DNA of 18,177 nucleotides from a bacterium (GTDB lineage: Bacteria; Verrucomicrobiota; Kiritimatiellia; UBA8416). Of this stretch, positions 1 through 7,127 are shown in pieces. Positions within the stretch are counted from its first letter, which is position 1; every line of letters starts with the position of its first letter. The stretch is taken from contig JAIFLS010000078.1 of assembly GCA_020048935.1 (NCBI GenBank), forward strand, positions 1 to 18,177. Direction: 5' to 3'. The notes beneath the pieces were generated by a model, which worked only from the letters and a program-made list of their open reading frames with translations, did no database searches and was not told where the DNA came from. The translations under genes were made by a program, and so were the position numbers.

Positions 1-1
1 G

Positions 2-673
2 TACGAAGCCTTCTGGAAGGATGCCGATCCGGCCACCTGGCGGGTCATGACGGGACGCTACTACGCCAACTGCACCTGGCTCGACGCCATGTTCGGACGT
101 GTCCTCAAGGCTCTGGAGGCAAAGGGCTGTCTTGAGAATGCCCTGATTGTCTACTGCTCCGACCATGGCGAGATGTTGGGCGAGCGCTACTACCGCTTCA
201 ACAAGTACTGTTTCTATGAATCCAGTGTGCGGGTGCCGATGCTGCTTTCAGGGTCAGCCCTGCCTGCCTATCTGCGCGGCGTGGTGGACGAGCGGCCTGC
301 CGAGCTTGTCGACATCTACCCGACCTTGGCGCGTTGTGCCGAGATCCCGATCCCGGAAGCGGCGCAAGGTCTGGATCTGCTTTCGAGTCGATCACGCTCA
401 GCGGGATTCTGCGCGCTGCATGAGACTCCGGGCGAGGCCGCCTTCATGTGGCGGACAAAGGAGCACAAGCTGATTCTCGTGATGCGGCGGAAGCCCAATG
501 CCGCCGACTATACGCACGAGGATGTGATCGGCGGCGAGTTCTACGACCTCTCCCGAGACCCGAAGGAGTGGGGTAATCTCTACGGAAAAGATGGCAACCA
601 TACCCTCATCATGCAGAGGATGAACGCCGAACTGATGGCAATGCTCCCGTCGCAGGCATGCCGTATCAGGTAA
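2..673 (+). CDS. Sulfatase, C-terminal part (5' end outside window)
   Basis: This is the C-terminal portion, about 223 residues, of a formylglycine-dependent sulfatase of the alkaline-phosphatase superfamily. The frame is open from the first bases of the window, so the ATG at 47 is internal and not a start. The visible signature is YCSDHGEMLGE, whose Asp and His belong to the calcium and sulfate site of type I sulfatases, followed by the NKYCFYESSVRVPMLLSG stretch (Lys plus the E-x-x-x-RVP motif). The end of the frame has the usual sulfatase tail, FYDLSRDPKEWGNLY. The N-terminal C-x-P-x-R motif that is converted to formylglycine must lie upstream and cannot be checked here. The substrate is unknown, but the neighbouring carbohydrate-active genes suggest a sulfated glycan. 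The family call is firm; the subfamily is not assigned. Confidence 0.9.
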   Translation, partial: YEAFWKDADPATWRVMTGRYYANCTWLDAMFGRVLKALEAKGCLENALIVYCSDHGEMLGERYYRFNKYCFYESSVRVPMLLSGSALPAYLRGVVDERPAELVDIYPTLARCAEIPIPEAAQGLDLLSSRSRSAGFCALHETPGEAAFMWRTKEHKLILVMRRKPNAADYTHEDVIGGEFYDLSRDPKEWGNLYGKDGNHTLIMQRMNAELMAMLPSQACRIR

Positions 674-704
674 AGACGAACACACCTGGAGTCTGCAACG
701 CAGT

Positions 705-724
705 GGCCGGCTCGGAATCCGGCC
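705..724 (+). terminator. GC-rich hairpin after the first sulfatase
   Basis: GGCCGG (705-710) and CCGGCC (719-724) form a perfect 6-bp stem with an 8-base loop, 32 bases after the sulfatase stop codon. No run of T follows, so it does not meet the standard intrinsic terminator pattern. It could instead be an mRNA-end-stabilising hairpin or a Rho-dependent end. Its position between two functionally different genes is the main reason for calling it. Confidence 0.3.
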
Positions 725-773
725 CTCCCGTCTCGCGTATATGCTCGGTCTTTGAATTTAATGACTATGCAGT

Positions 774-796
774 CTGATAAAAAGTGTAGTTATCAG
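774..796. promoter_or_regulatory. Palindromic candidate operator upstream of the ABC importer
   Basis: CTGATAA (774-780) is repeated as its exact reverse complement TTATCAG (790-796) across a 9-base centre. It sits in the AT-rich part of the spacer, about 80 bases before the most likely start of the substrate-binding protein gene (878). A TATAGT hexamer at 811-816 could serve as a -10 element, with TTATCA (790-795) as a poorly spaced -35, so a regulator bound here would block or contact RNA polymerase. Palindromes of this shape are used by dimeric helix-turn-helix sugar regulators such as LacI and GntR family proteins, but no regulator gene lies in the window. The symmetry is seen directly; the operator role is inferred. 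Confidence 0.4.
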
Positions 797-877
797 CTGG
801 TGTATTTGTATATAGTCCGGTTCAGTGCCGTTGTGTGTGTGTTTTGTTTTGAACGTGCTTCATATGGGTTGAGATCT

Positions 878-2170
878 ATGCGAAGATTCCCGTCACAGCT
901 TCTCGTTCCGCTTTCCATCTTGCTCCTGCTTGCCGGAGCCATCCTTACCGGCGGTCGCAAGGTGCTTGATGCGCAAGGGCGGCCTACGGTCGTCTATGCC
1001 CATCCACCCTGCCCACCGGATTTGATGGTCTACTTCGAGGAAGCCTTTACCGCCTTCAGGACGCAGCATCCTGAGATCAACTTCCAAGTCCTGCACATCA
1101 CGGGCCAGTACGAGGACAAGATCAAGATTATGTTCGCGGGCAAGGTCGCGCCGGACGTCATCTTCATGTACGCCACCGCACTCCCCTCATGGGTCGATCT
1201 GAATGCCCTTGAACCCCTGGACGAGCTGATGGCCAGCGACGGCAAGGTGAAACACGATGACTATTTCCGAGCCGCCATGGAAACATTCTCGTGGGCCGGG
1301 AAGCTCTACGGTTTGCCGAAGGACGCCTCTGCCGACATCCTCTTCTACAACAAGGCCATGTTTCTGGAGCAGGGGATCCCGTTGCCCACCGGCGACTGGA
1401 CCTGGGACGACTATCTCGCAGCGGCCCGAAAGCTAACCCGCGACAGTGACGGCGACGGTCGCATCGATGTCTACGGCGCCTCGCAGCCTGAATGGGACCG
1501 GCTCGTTATCCAGAATGGCGGAAAGGTCATTAGTGATGACGGGCAGCGCTGTCTCCTTGGCGAGCCGGAAGCGATCGCCGCCTTGAAATGGTGGGCTGCA
1601 TTGAGAACGCGGCACAAGGTATCGCCAACCCCGGAGGCCACGATGGACACCTCCACCTGGCGGCTCTTCGCGTTGAAACGCCTCGGTATGTTTGTTTCCA
1701 TGTATCCGTGCGTTCCCATCCTGCGCCGGACCTGCGACTTTGAATGGGATATTACCCTCACGCCCAAAGGTTCCACGCGACGCTATAGCGCTTTTCTCGG
1801 CAGTGCCTTCGCGATCACCCGCCAGTCGCAGAACAAGGAAGCCGCCTACACGTTTGTCCGTTGGATGACCTCTGAAGGCATGCGCCATATCATGTCGTTC
1901 GATATTCCCTCGTACGTTGAACTCGGTCGTTCCGAAGAGTGGCGTGATGCCACCCAGCCGCCGGCAGGTAAACACGTGGCGGTTGATGTGATGGACTATG
2001 CCGGTCCGCCCGCCATCAAGCATCCCGCCTGGTCTGAGATCAATGACGCCATCACCCCTAAACTGGATCAGGTAAACCGCGGCGTCACCACGGTTGAAGA
2101 GGCCGTGAGCGGGATCGTCCCCGATGTCAATGCCATCCTGGCCCGGTATTTACCTAATGGGATAGAGTGA
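878..2170 (+). CDS. Sugar ABC transporter substrate-binding protein (SBP family 1)
   Basis: Extracytoplasmic solute-binding protein of a CUT1-type carbohydrate importer, about 430 residues from the ATG at 878. It begins MRRFPSQLLVPLSILLLLAG, a basic start and hydrophobic stretch that fits a signal peptide or membrane anchor. There is no lipobox cysteine, unusual where such proteins are normally lipoproteins. The body shows family features: a first lobe with a 'APDVIFMYA' ligand-site loop, 'LYGLPKDASADILFYNKAMF' at the hinge region, 'TWDDYLAAARKL', and a C-terminal 'EAAYTFVRWMTSEG' helix. The DSDGDGRIDVYG loop resembles the segment common in sugar-binding members. The frame stays open upstream to a TTG at 752, but those 42 codons cover the AT-rich promoter-like spacer and put a second hydrophobic segment before the signal peptide, so 878 is preferred. 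It is followed by the two permease genes of the same importer. The ligand cannot be read from sequence. Confidence 0.9.
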   Translation: MRRFPSQLLVPLSILLLLAGAILTGGRKVLDAQGRPTVVYAHPPCPPDLMVYFEEAFTAFRTQHPEINFQVLHITGQYEDKIKIMFAGKVAPDVIFMYATALPSWVDLNALEPLDELMASDGKVKHDDYFRAAMETFSWAGKLYGLPKDASADILFYNKAMFLEQGIPLPTGDWTWDDYLAAARKLTRDSDGDGRIDVYGASQPEWDRLVIQNGGKVISDDGQRCLLGEPEAIAALKWWAALRTRHKVSPTPEATMDTSTWRLFALKRLGMFVSMYPCVPILRRTCDFEWDITLTPKGSTRRYSAFLGSAFAITRQSQNKEAAYTFVRWMTSEGMRHIMSFDIPSYVELGRSEEWRDATQPPAGKHVAVDVMDYAGPPAIKHPAWSEINDAITPKLDQVNRGVTTVEEAVSGIVPDVNAILARYLPNGIE

Positions 2171-2192
2171 TCCGGGATAAAACAGATACCAG

Positions 2193-3143
2193 ATGAAGAC
2201 AAATCATAAATCGGCAATCGGCATTCGGCAATCCTCTCCCCGCCACCTCTCGCCCATGGCGCGTGAAGACCGGCTCACGTTCTGGTGTTTCCTCTCGCCG
2301 TGGATTATCGGGTTCGTCCTGTTCGGCGCGGGGCCGATCATCGCGTCTATTTTCCTTTCCTTTACCGACTACAGCCTCTTCAACCGTCCCAACTGGGTGG
2401 GACTCGATAATTACCGGGAGCTTTTCCGCGATCCCCTCATCTGGAAATCACTCGGAAATACCCTGTTCTATGTCATTTTCGTCGTGCCACTAAGCACCGC
2501 CGGATCCTGTCTTCTCGCGGTGCTGCTAAACCAGAAGGTTCACGGCATTCCCGTCTGGCGTACGATATTCTACCTGCCGACCATTGTTTCCGGTGTGGCC
2601 ATGGGCGTCTTGTGGCGCTGGATATTCAATCCCGAGGTGGGGCTGATCAATACACTGCTGAGCCCCTTGTTCAAGCTGTTCGCCATCGACAACCCCCAGT
2701 GGTTGCTTGACCCCGTGCTTGCCAAGCCAGCCTATATCTTCATGAGCCTGTGGGCGATCGGCGGAGGCATGATCATCTTCCTGGCGGCACTCCAGGGAAT
2801 ACCCAAGGACCTATATGAAGCCGCTGAAATTGATGGTGCCGGTCCGGTGCGTCAGTTTTTCAACATCACGCTTCCCATGCTGAGCCCGGTCATCCTCTTT
2901 TCGTTCACCATGGGGACCATCGGTTCGTTCCAGATCTTCGCGCAGGCCTATGTGATGAGCGGACGAGGCCCCGACAACGCAACGCTTTTCTACGTCATGT
3001 ATCTGTTCGACCAGGCGTTCCGCTATTTCCGCATGGGCTACGGTGCGGCCATGGCCTGGGTTCTGTTCGCGATCGTGCTGATGGTGACGGTCATCAAGTT
3101 CAAGGTGGCCAAGCGCTGGGTGTATTATGAAGGGGAGGTGTAG
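2193..3143 (+). CDS. Carbohydrate ABC transporter permease, MalF/UgpA type
   Basis: Inner-membrane permease of the CUT1 family, 316 residues from the ATG at 2193. Several hydrophobic segments are visible, starting at about residues 29-55. The cytoplasmic EAA loop, which docks onto the ATPase, is at about residues 209-228: EAAEIDGAG, then ITLP. The opening 'FLSPWIIGFVLFGAGPIIAS' and 'LSFTDY' are standard for MalF/UgpA homologues. An in-frame ATG at 2256 would give 295 residues, closer to the usual family length; the 21 extra residues are encoded by a stretch containing a 7-base tandem repeat, so 2256 may be the true start. Neither ATG has a good ribosome binding site. It follows the binding protein by 22 bases and would pair with the permease downstream. 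Confidence 0.92.
   Translation: MKTNHKSAIGIRQSSPRHLSPMAREDRLTFWCFLSPWIIGFVLFGAGPIIASIFLSFTDYSLFNRPNWVGLDNYRELFRDPLIWKSLGNTLFYVIFVVPLSTAGSCLLAVLLNQKVHGIPVWRTIFYLPTIVSGVAMGVLWRWIFNPEVGLINTLLSPLFKLFAIDNPQWLLDPVLAKPAYIFMSLWAIGGGMIIFLAALQGIPKDLYEAAEIDGAGPVRQFFNITLPMLSPVILFSFTMGTIGSFQIFAQAYVMSGRGPDNATLFYVMYLFDQAFRYFRMGYGAAMAWVLFAIVLMVTVIKFKVAKRWVYYEGEV
2210..2233. repeat. 7-base tandem repeat before the first permease
   Basis: Three consecutive 7-base units, ATCGGCA (2210-2216), ATCGGCA (2217-2223) and TTCGGCA (2224-2230), followed by ATC. The repeat lies between the binding-protein stop (2170) and the alternative permease start (2256), and is read in frame if translation starts at 2193. It resembles heptameric short tandem repeats known from other bacterial intergenic regions. 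Function unknown. Confidence 0.7.
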
Positions 3144-3163
3144 AACGTGATGAGTTGCCGATC

Positions 3164-3209
3164 ATCAGTAATCAGTCCTCCTTTTACGTTTCAGGTTTCA
3201 GGTTTCAGG
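3164..3209. repeat. Two 7-base tandem repeats between the permease genes
   Basis: The 80-base spacer holds two separate 7-base repeats: ATCAGTA/ATCAGTC at 3164-3177, and TTTCAGG three times at 3189-3209. The unit sequences differ from the one upstream of the first permease, but the period is the same. The repeats end four bases before the ribosome binding site of the second permease gene. They are likely non-coding, although the frame is open through them from a TTG at 3155. Confidence 0.7.
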
Positions 3210-3212
3210 TTT

Positions 3213-3216
3213 GGAG
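3213..3216 (+). promoter_or_regulatory. Ribosome binding site that sets the MalG-type permease start
   Basis: GGAG at 3213-3216 lies 7 bases before the ATG at 3224. This site makes 3224 the start and excludes the longer TTG-initiated reading from 3155, which would translate the tandem repeats. Confidence 0.65.
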
Positions 3217-3223
3217 AAATGCC

Positions 3224-4066
3224 ATGAGCGAGAAAGCCTCACTTCCGCAGCGGGTGATCACCTACACGCTTTTGATTTGCCTCGCATCCGCCATGCTGCT
3301 TCCTTTCTTGTGGCTACTGCGCAGCAGCCTTTGTGACGAAGCGACGGTCATCAAGGAAATCGAGTCCGTTGCCGACTTCATTCCTCCTGTCCTGCACTGG
3401 GAGAACTTCCCCAACGTCCTGAAGGCGATCCCCCTCCTGATGTATCTGAAGAATACCGTCTTTATCGCGATCTGCGTCATCATCGGTTCGGTGCTATCTT
3501 CCAGTCTCTGCGCCTATGCCTTCACGTTCTGCCATGTTCCCTACCGCAGGCATCTCTTTTACTGTGTTCTGGCAACGGTGATGCTGCCGGGCGTGGTCAC
3601 CATGATTCCCGGCTTCATCCTCTTCAGGGAGCTTGGCTGGATCGACTCTTTCCGCCCTCTCATCGTGCCGGCTTTCTTCGGGAGCGCCTTCGCCATCTTT
3701 CTCTTCCGGCAGTTTTTCCTGGGACTGCCGGTGTCCCTGATCGAGGCCGCCCGCATTGATGGCGCCACCCCCCTGCAGATCTACAGGCTCATTGTGTTGC
3801 CCATGAGCCGGCCGGTGATTGTGACCGTTAGCCTCTTCAGTTTTGTCGGCTGCTGGAATGACTTCATGGGACCGCTCATCTTCCTCAACAGCAAGGAGAA
3901 CTGGACGCTGCAACTCGGCTTGAACAGCTTCCGAGGCGAGATCGTGGATCAGACCAACCTGCTCATGGCCTGCTCCGTGATCATCCTCATCCCCGTTATC
4001 GTCGCCTTTTTCTGCCTGCAGCGGTACTTTATTCGCGGTGCGAACATGTCGGGGGTGAAGGGATAA
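3224..4066 (+). CDS. Carbohydrate ABC transporter permease, MalG type
   Basis: Second membrane subunit of the CUT1 sugar importer, 280 residues, a normal length for the family. It has an N-terminal membrane segment at about residues 12-32, several more hydrophobic segments, and the EAA loop at about residues 174-193 (EAARIDGAT, then IVLPMSRP). The sequence ends in ANMSGVKG, the typical MalG-family tail. The start was chosen from the GGAG ribosome binding site; the open frame extends 69 bases upstream through simple repeats that are unlikely to be coding. With the preceding genes it forms binding protein-permease-permease, with no ATPase gene in the window; CUT1 systems often share one promiscuous MsmK/UgpC-like ATPase encoded elsewhere. 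Confidence 0.93.
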   Translation: MSEKASLPQRVITYTLLICLASAMLLPFLWLLRSSLCDEATVIKEIESVADFIPPVLHWENFPNVLKAIPLLMYLKNTVFIAICVIIGSVLSSSLCAYAFTFCHVPYRRHLFYCVLATVMLPGVVTMIPGFILFRELGWIDSFRPLIVPAFFGSAFAIFLFRQFFLGLPVSLIEAARIDGATPLQIYRLIVLPMSRPVIVTVSLFSFVGCWNDFMGPLIFLNSKENWTLQLGLNSFRGEIVDQTNLLMACSVIILIPVIVAFFCLQRYFIRGANMSGVKG

Positions 4067-4132
4067 GGTTTTAACGAAGGTTCGCCTTGGTACTGTCAAA
4101 AATGTATGTGAAGTTATGATGGAGCTCGGTTC

Positions 4133-4204
4133 ACGACTACGGCGACGACTACGGATTACGAGGAGCTGCCTCGATTCGTTTACCGTAGTCGTCGCCGTAG
4201 TCGT
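4133..4204. repeat. Perfect 22-bp inverted repeat with nested stem
   Basis: The segment 4133-4154 is repeated as its exact reverse complement at 4183-4204, separated by 28 bases. Each arm is itself built from two copies of CGACTACGG spaced by CGA, a 12-base period. Inside the loop CGAGG (4159-4163) and CCTCG (4169-4173) can form a second small stem. It occupies the 168-base spacer between the importer and the sulfatase and ends 30 bases before the sulfatase ATG. No T-run follows, so simple intrinsic termination is not obvious. It could be a REP-like element, an mRNA processing or stability hairpin separating transporter from enzyme expression, or a weak terminator. Confidence 0.85.
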
Positions 4205-4234
4205 AAATCGAAATAGAGGGGAAACAGAACGAAC

Positions 4235-6061
4235 ATGAAAATGACCACCATCACCGCTACAATGGCCTTGACCAACGCCATTTCACTCACCGCGGCGGAA
4301 AAGCCGAACGTCCTGTTCATCCTGGTTGATGACCTCGGCTGGCGTGATACCGCCGTATACGGGAGCACCTTCTTCGAGACGCCCAACATCGATGCGCTTG
4401 CAAGAAGCGGGATGCTTTTCACCGACGCCTATGCGGCTAACCCCCTCTGCTCTCCCACCCGGGCGAGCATCCTGACCGGGCAATACCCGCTGCGTCACGG
4501 ACTGACCACCGCCAGTGGTCACGTCCCTGAGATTGAGCAACACAAGGAGCGTTTTCAAGGACACGAGGAAATTCGCGGCTGCGGACCTTCCTCGCTGAAC
4601 TATCTTGATCCAAAGCATTTCACGCTGGGAAAGGCCATGAAGGCAGCCGGTTATGCAACCGGTTTCTTCGGGAAATGGCATATGGGCACAGAACCCAATT
4701 ATTGGCCTGAAAATCATGGATTTGACTATGTCAAGGGCGGACGTGCGCATCCCGGCCCACCGGGAACGAATCCTGCCCGTAAATTTTATCCGCCTTGGAA
4801 CTGTGACACCCTGGCGCCATACCCTTCTACAGACACCCATGTGGACGACTTCATCACCGATCTGGCCATCGACTACATGAAACAACAAAAGCAGGCAGGC
4901 AAGCCCTTCTTTGTCTGCTACTGGGCCTATAGTGTACACGCTCCGTTCCAGAGCAAGCCGGAGCTGATTGAGAAATGGAAGAAGAAAGCCGACCCGAAGA
5001 ATCCTCAACACTCGCCTACCATGGCGGCTATGATTGAGGTGCTAGACACGAATGTAGGCCGGCTCACGAAATTCCTGAAAGAAAACGGGCTCGACGAGAA
5101 CACGATTGTCATCTTCACCGCCGACAATGGAGGCAATATGTACGACACGGTGGACGGGACCACCCCCACCAATAACCATCCCCTTCGGAACGGCAAGGGA
5201 AATAATTATGAAGGAGGTGTGCGCGTACCCCTGATTGTGCGCTGCCCAGGCGTCAGCATTCCTGGCAGCGTCAATGCCTCCGTTATCTCTTCTGTTGATC
5301 ACTATCCGGCCATTCTCGAGATGACGGGCCAGGAACTGCGCCCGGCCGACCACAAGGATGGCGTCAGTTACGTGACTGCCTTGCAGGGAAAGCCCTTCGA
5401 CCGCGGGCCCACCCTTTGCGACATGCCGCACGCGGTACCGGCCACCTACAATATTCCCAATACCTTCGTACGCATGGGCGAGTGGAAGATGTACAGATTC
5501 TGGCATGACAATCCTGTGGACCAGAGTCATCGCCACGAACTCTACAACCTTCATACCGACATCAGTGAAACGAATGACCTCTCGGTGACGGAACCGGAGC
5601 GGCTCAAAGCCATGAGTGCCGTACTCGATAAATACTATCAGGAAACCGGCGTTCTGGGCTATCACCCCAACCGCAAGTACAACAAACGTTCCGTCGGAAG
5701 CTGGTTCCCTGTATCCGGTGACGGCTCGTTGACTGCCAAAGACGGCAGGCTCCTGATCCATGCCGAAAAACCGGGGTACGCCATAACGACCCGCGTCTTA
5801 CCGCCGGGCGGGAAAGACGGATTCCTGGTCTTTGAGGCCCGCTCCTCATCCAATACACCGTTGACACTCGCCGGCCCCGGAAAGGGCCAGACGATTTCGC
5901 CCACAGAATCCTGGCAGGAATATGCGCTCTCCGGATCGCAGGTATTCATCAACGGCAAAACGTTTCTAGTGACATTGGCTCGAGCCGGCGAAGTGGAACT
6001 CCGCCATGCCCGGGTGACCACTGCCGATAAGACTGAAATGATGCGTTACACGTTCTATTGA
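4235..6061 (+). CDS. Secreted formylglycine-dependent sulfatase with extra C-terminal module
   Basis: Hydrolyses sulfate esters; 608 residues. The N terminus looks like a short signal peptide ending near TAA (residues 19-21), though its hydrophobic core is weak. Active-site elements are complete: metal ligands D32-D33 in LVDDLGW, the formylglycine motif CSPTR at residues 72-76 (C72 is the Cys-type residue converted by a maturase), GKWHMG at 146-151, H235 in SVHAPF, FTADNGG at 295-300 with D297-N298, and GKGNNYEGGVRVP from 320. The catalytic body ends near residue 480. Residues about 488-597 form an added region rich in beta-strand-like segments (GSWFPVSGDGSL, SWQEYAL, VELRHARV) that resembles the jelly-roll modules in neighbouring proteins. 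A GAGGGG stretch about 14 bases upstream is the likely ribosome binding site. It starts just after the large inverted repeat and is 12 bases from the next gene. Substrate unknown; a sulfated polysaccharide is inferred from context. Confidence 0.95.
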   Translation: MKMTTITATMALTNAISLTAAEKPNVLFILVDDLGWRDTAVYGSTFFETPNIDALARSGMLFTDAYAANPLCSPTRASILTGQYPLRHGLTTASGHVPEIEQHKERFQGHEEIRGCGPSSLNYLDPKHFTLGKAMKAAGYATGFFGKWHMGTEPNYWPENHGFDYVKGGRAHPGPPGTNPARKFYPPWNCDTLAPYPSTDTHVDDFITDLAIDYMKQQKQAGKPFFVCYWAYSVHAPFQSKPELIEKWKKKADPKNPQHSPTMAAMIEVLDTNVGRLTKFLKENGLDENTIVIFTADNGGNMYDTVDGTTPTNNHPLRNGKGNNYEGGVRVPLIVRCPGVSIPGSVNASVISSVDHYPAILEMTGQELRPADHKDGVSYVTALQGKPFDRGPTLCDMPHAVPATYNIPNTFVRMGEWKMYRFWHDNPVDQSHRHELYNLHTDISETNDLSVTEPERLKAMSAVLDKYYQETGVLGYHPNRKYNKRSVGSWFPVSGDGSLTAKDGRLLIHAEKPGYAITTRVLPPGGKDGFLVFEARSSSNTPLTLAGPGKGQTISPTESWQEYALSGSQVFINGKTFLVTLARAGEVELRHARVTTADKTEMMRYTFY

Positions 6062-6073
6062 AAAGGAGATGAG

Positions 6074-7087
6074 ATGATGAAATCAATGCTAACAATAAAG
6101 AAGGCGGCTTTTATGGTTGTTCTACCCCTGACGACATTTTGCTGTACGGCCTCTGGCATCACCAACGAGGCACCGGTGATCGGGCACGGCCTGGTTGGAT
6201 TGCGGCCACTGCCAAGGGTTGATGCAGACCGTAGCGGGAGTCACGGCGGATCCTGGGCGGGCATGCCGACCTATGAGGATCAAAAGGGAAACTATCCTTT
6301 TGTCGCCGAGCATCTGGATACGGTCAAAGGCTGGCTGGATGGTGATTTCAAAACCAAAACCATGTTCTTTGAGTATTACTGGGGGCTGGATGCGAAACGC
6401 GACGATCTCGATCCTGAGAAGAACGGGCTCATAAAGGAAATCCGCAATTGGGAATCCAAAGGCGGCGAGATCGAGCATATCCTGATCTGCCGCGAGTATG
6501 ACCTTGCCATACACAGGGGGCACAAAGACGCTACGCCAGGCCCGTTCAAGGAAGACACGCGGATCCTCTTCGAAAAGGAAGTTGATGATATCCGCGCGAT
6601 GTTCAAGAATGCCCACAAGCAAGGTATCCTGAAGCACGACAACTACAAACTCATACAGATGGTCCAGCATCCGTCATTCTTTGCTGACGACAATAGGGTT
6701 CATCCGATCATCGCGAAAATGGAAGGCGTCTGCCTGGAGGTGCATCAGTTCAACCGTCACTGGCCGCTTGAAAAAGGCTGGGTGAAGCCCGAACCCGTCA
6801 TCAGAGGCGCGAAGTGGACGCTCGCCGAGGGCAAGGAATATATTTTCTACTACGGTCCGATCCGCTGGAAGGGAAAAGTCTACTATGAATTCCTGGAACG
6901 GGACTGGCTAGAGAAATACTGGAAGGCAGGCCTTCCGAAACATCACCCGAAGATGCACTACTACCTGAACCTTTTCCCGAACGAGGATGGCCGCGGGCGG
7001 CCTGTCGGCCCAGAGTCCGATCCGCATTCGATCCTGGGTTTTACCAAGTGGCTGATCGAGGAAATCAAGATGAAGGGGACTGAATAG
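6074..7087 (+). CDS. Secreted protein of unknown function
   Basis: 337 residues, not recognised. A strong ribosome binding site, AAAGGAGAT (6062-6070), and two adjacent ATGs (6074, 6077) support the start. The N terminus (KKAAFMVVLPLTTFCCTASG) is a plausible signal peptide; it contains cysteines but no proper lipobox. The rest is rich in aromatic and charged residues, with alternating strand-like and helical segments such as MFFEYYWGLD, GEIEHILICREYD, KLIQMVQHPSFF, GVCLEVHQFNRHW and EYIFYYGPIRW. This pattern would fit a TIM-barrel carbohydrate-active enzyme, and conserved-looking acidic residues (REYD, CLEVHQF) could be catalytic, but that is inference. It lies 12 bases after the sulfatase and 40 before the DUF5722 gene, so it is probably co-transcribed with them and works on the same glycan. 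Confidence 0.85.
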   Translation: MMKSMLTIKKAAFMVVLPLTTFCCTASGITNEAPVIGHGLVGLRPLPRVDADRSGSHGGSWAGMPTYEDQKGNYPFVAEHLDTVKGWLDGDFKTKTMFFEYYWGLDAKRDDLDPEKNGLIKEIRNWESKGGEIEHILICREYDLAIHRGHKDATPGPFKEDTRILFEKEVDDIRAMFKNAHKQGILKHDNYKLIQMVQHPSFFADDNRVHPIIAKMEGVCLEVHQFNRHWPLEKGWVKPEPVIRGAKWTLAEGKEYIFYYGPIRWKGKVYYEFLERDWLEKYWKAGLPKHHPKMHYYLNLFPNEDGRGRPVGPESDPHSILGFTKWLIEEIKMKGTE

Positions 7088-7127
7088 TGGAAAACGTTCA
7101 TGTGCTGGAACAGGGACTGATAGAAAC

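Noticed and set aside
752..877. Extended N terminus of the substrate-binding protein starting at a TTG
   Set aside because: It runs through AT-rich, operator-like spacer DNA and adds a second hydrophobic segment before a normal signal peptide; ATG 878 is more plausible.
2210..3209. CRISPR-like array from the short repeats
   Set aside because: Units are only 7 bases and directly adjacent, with no spacers and no cas genes.
3155..3223. Extended N terminus of the second permease from a TTG
   Set aside because: It is encoded by tandem 7-base repeats, and a GGAG ribosome binding site marks ATG 3224.
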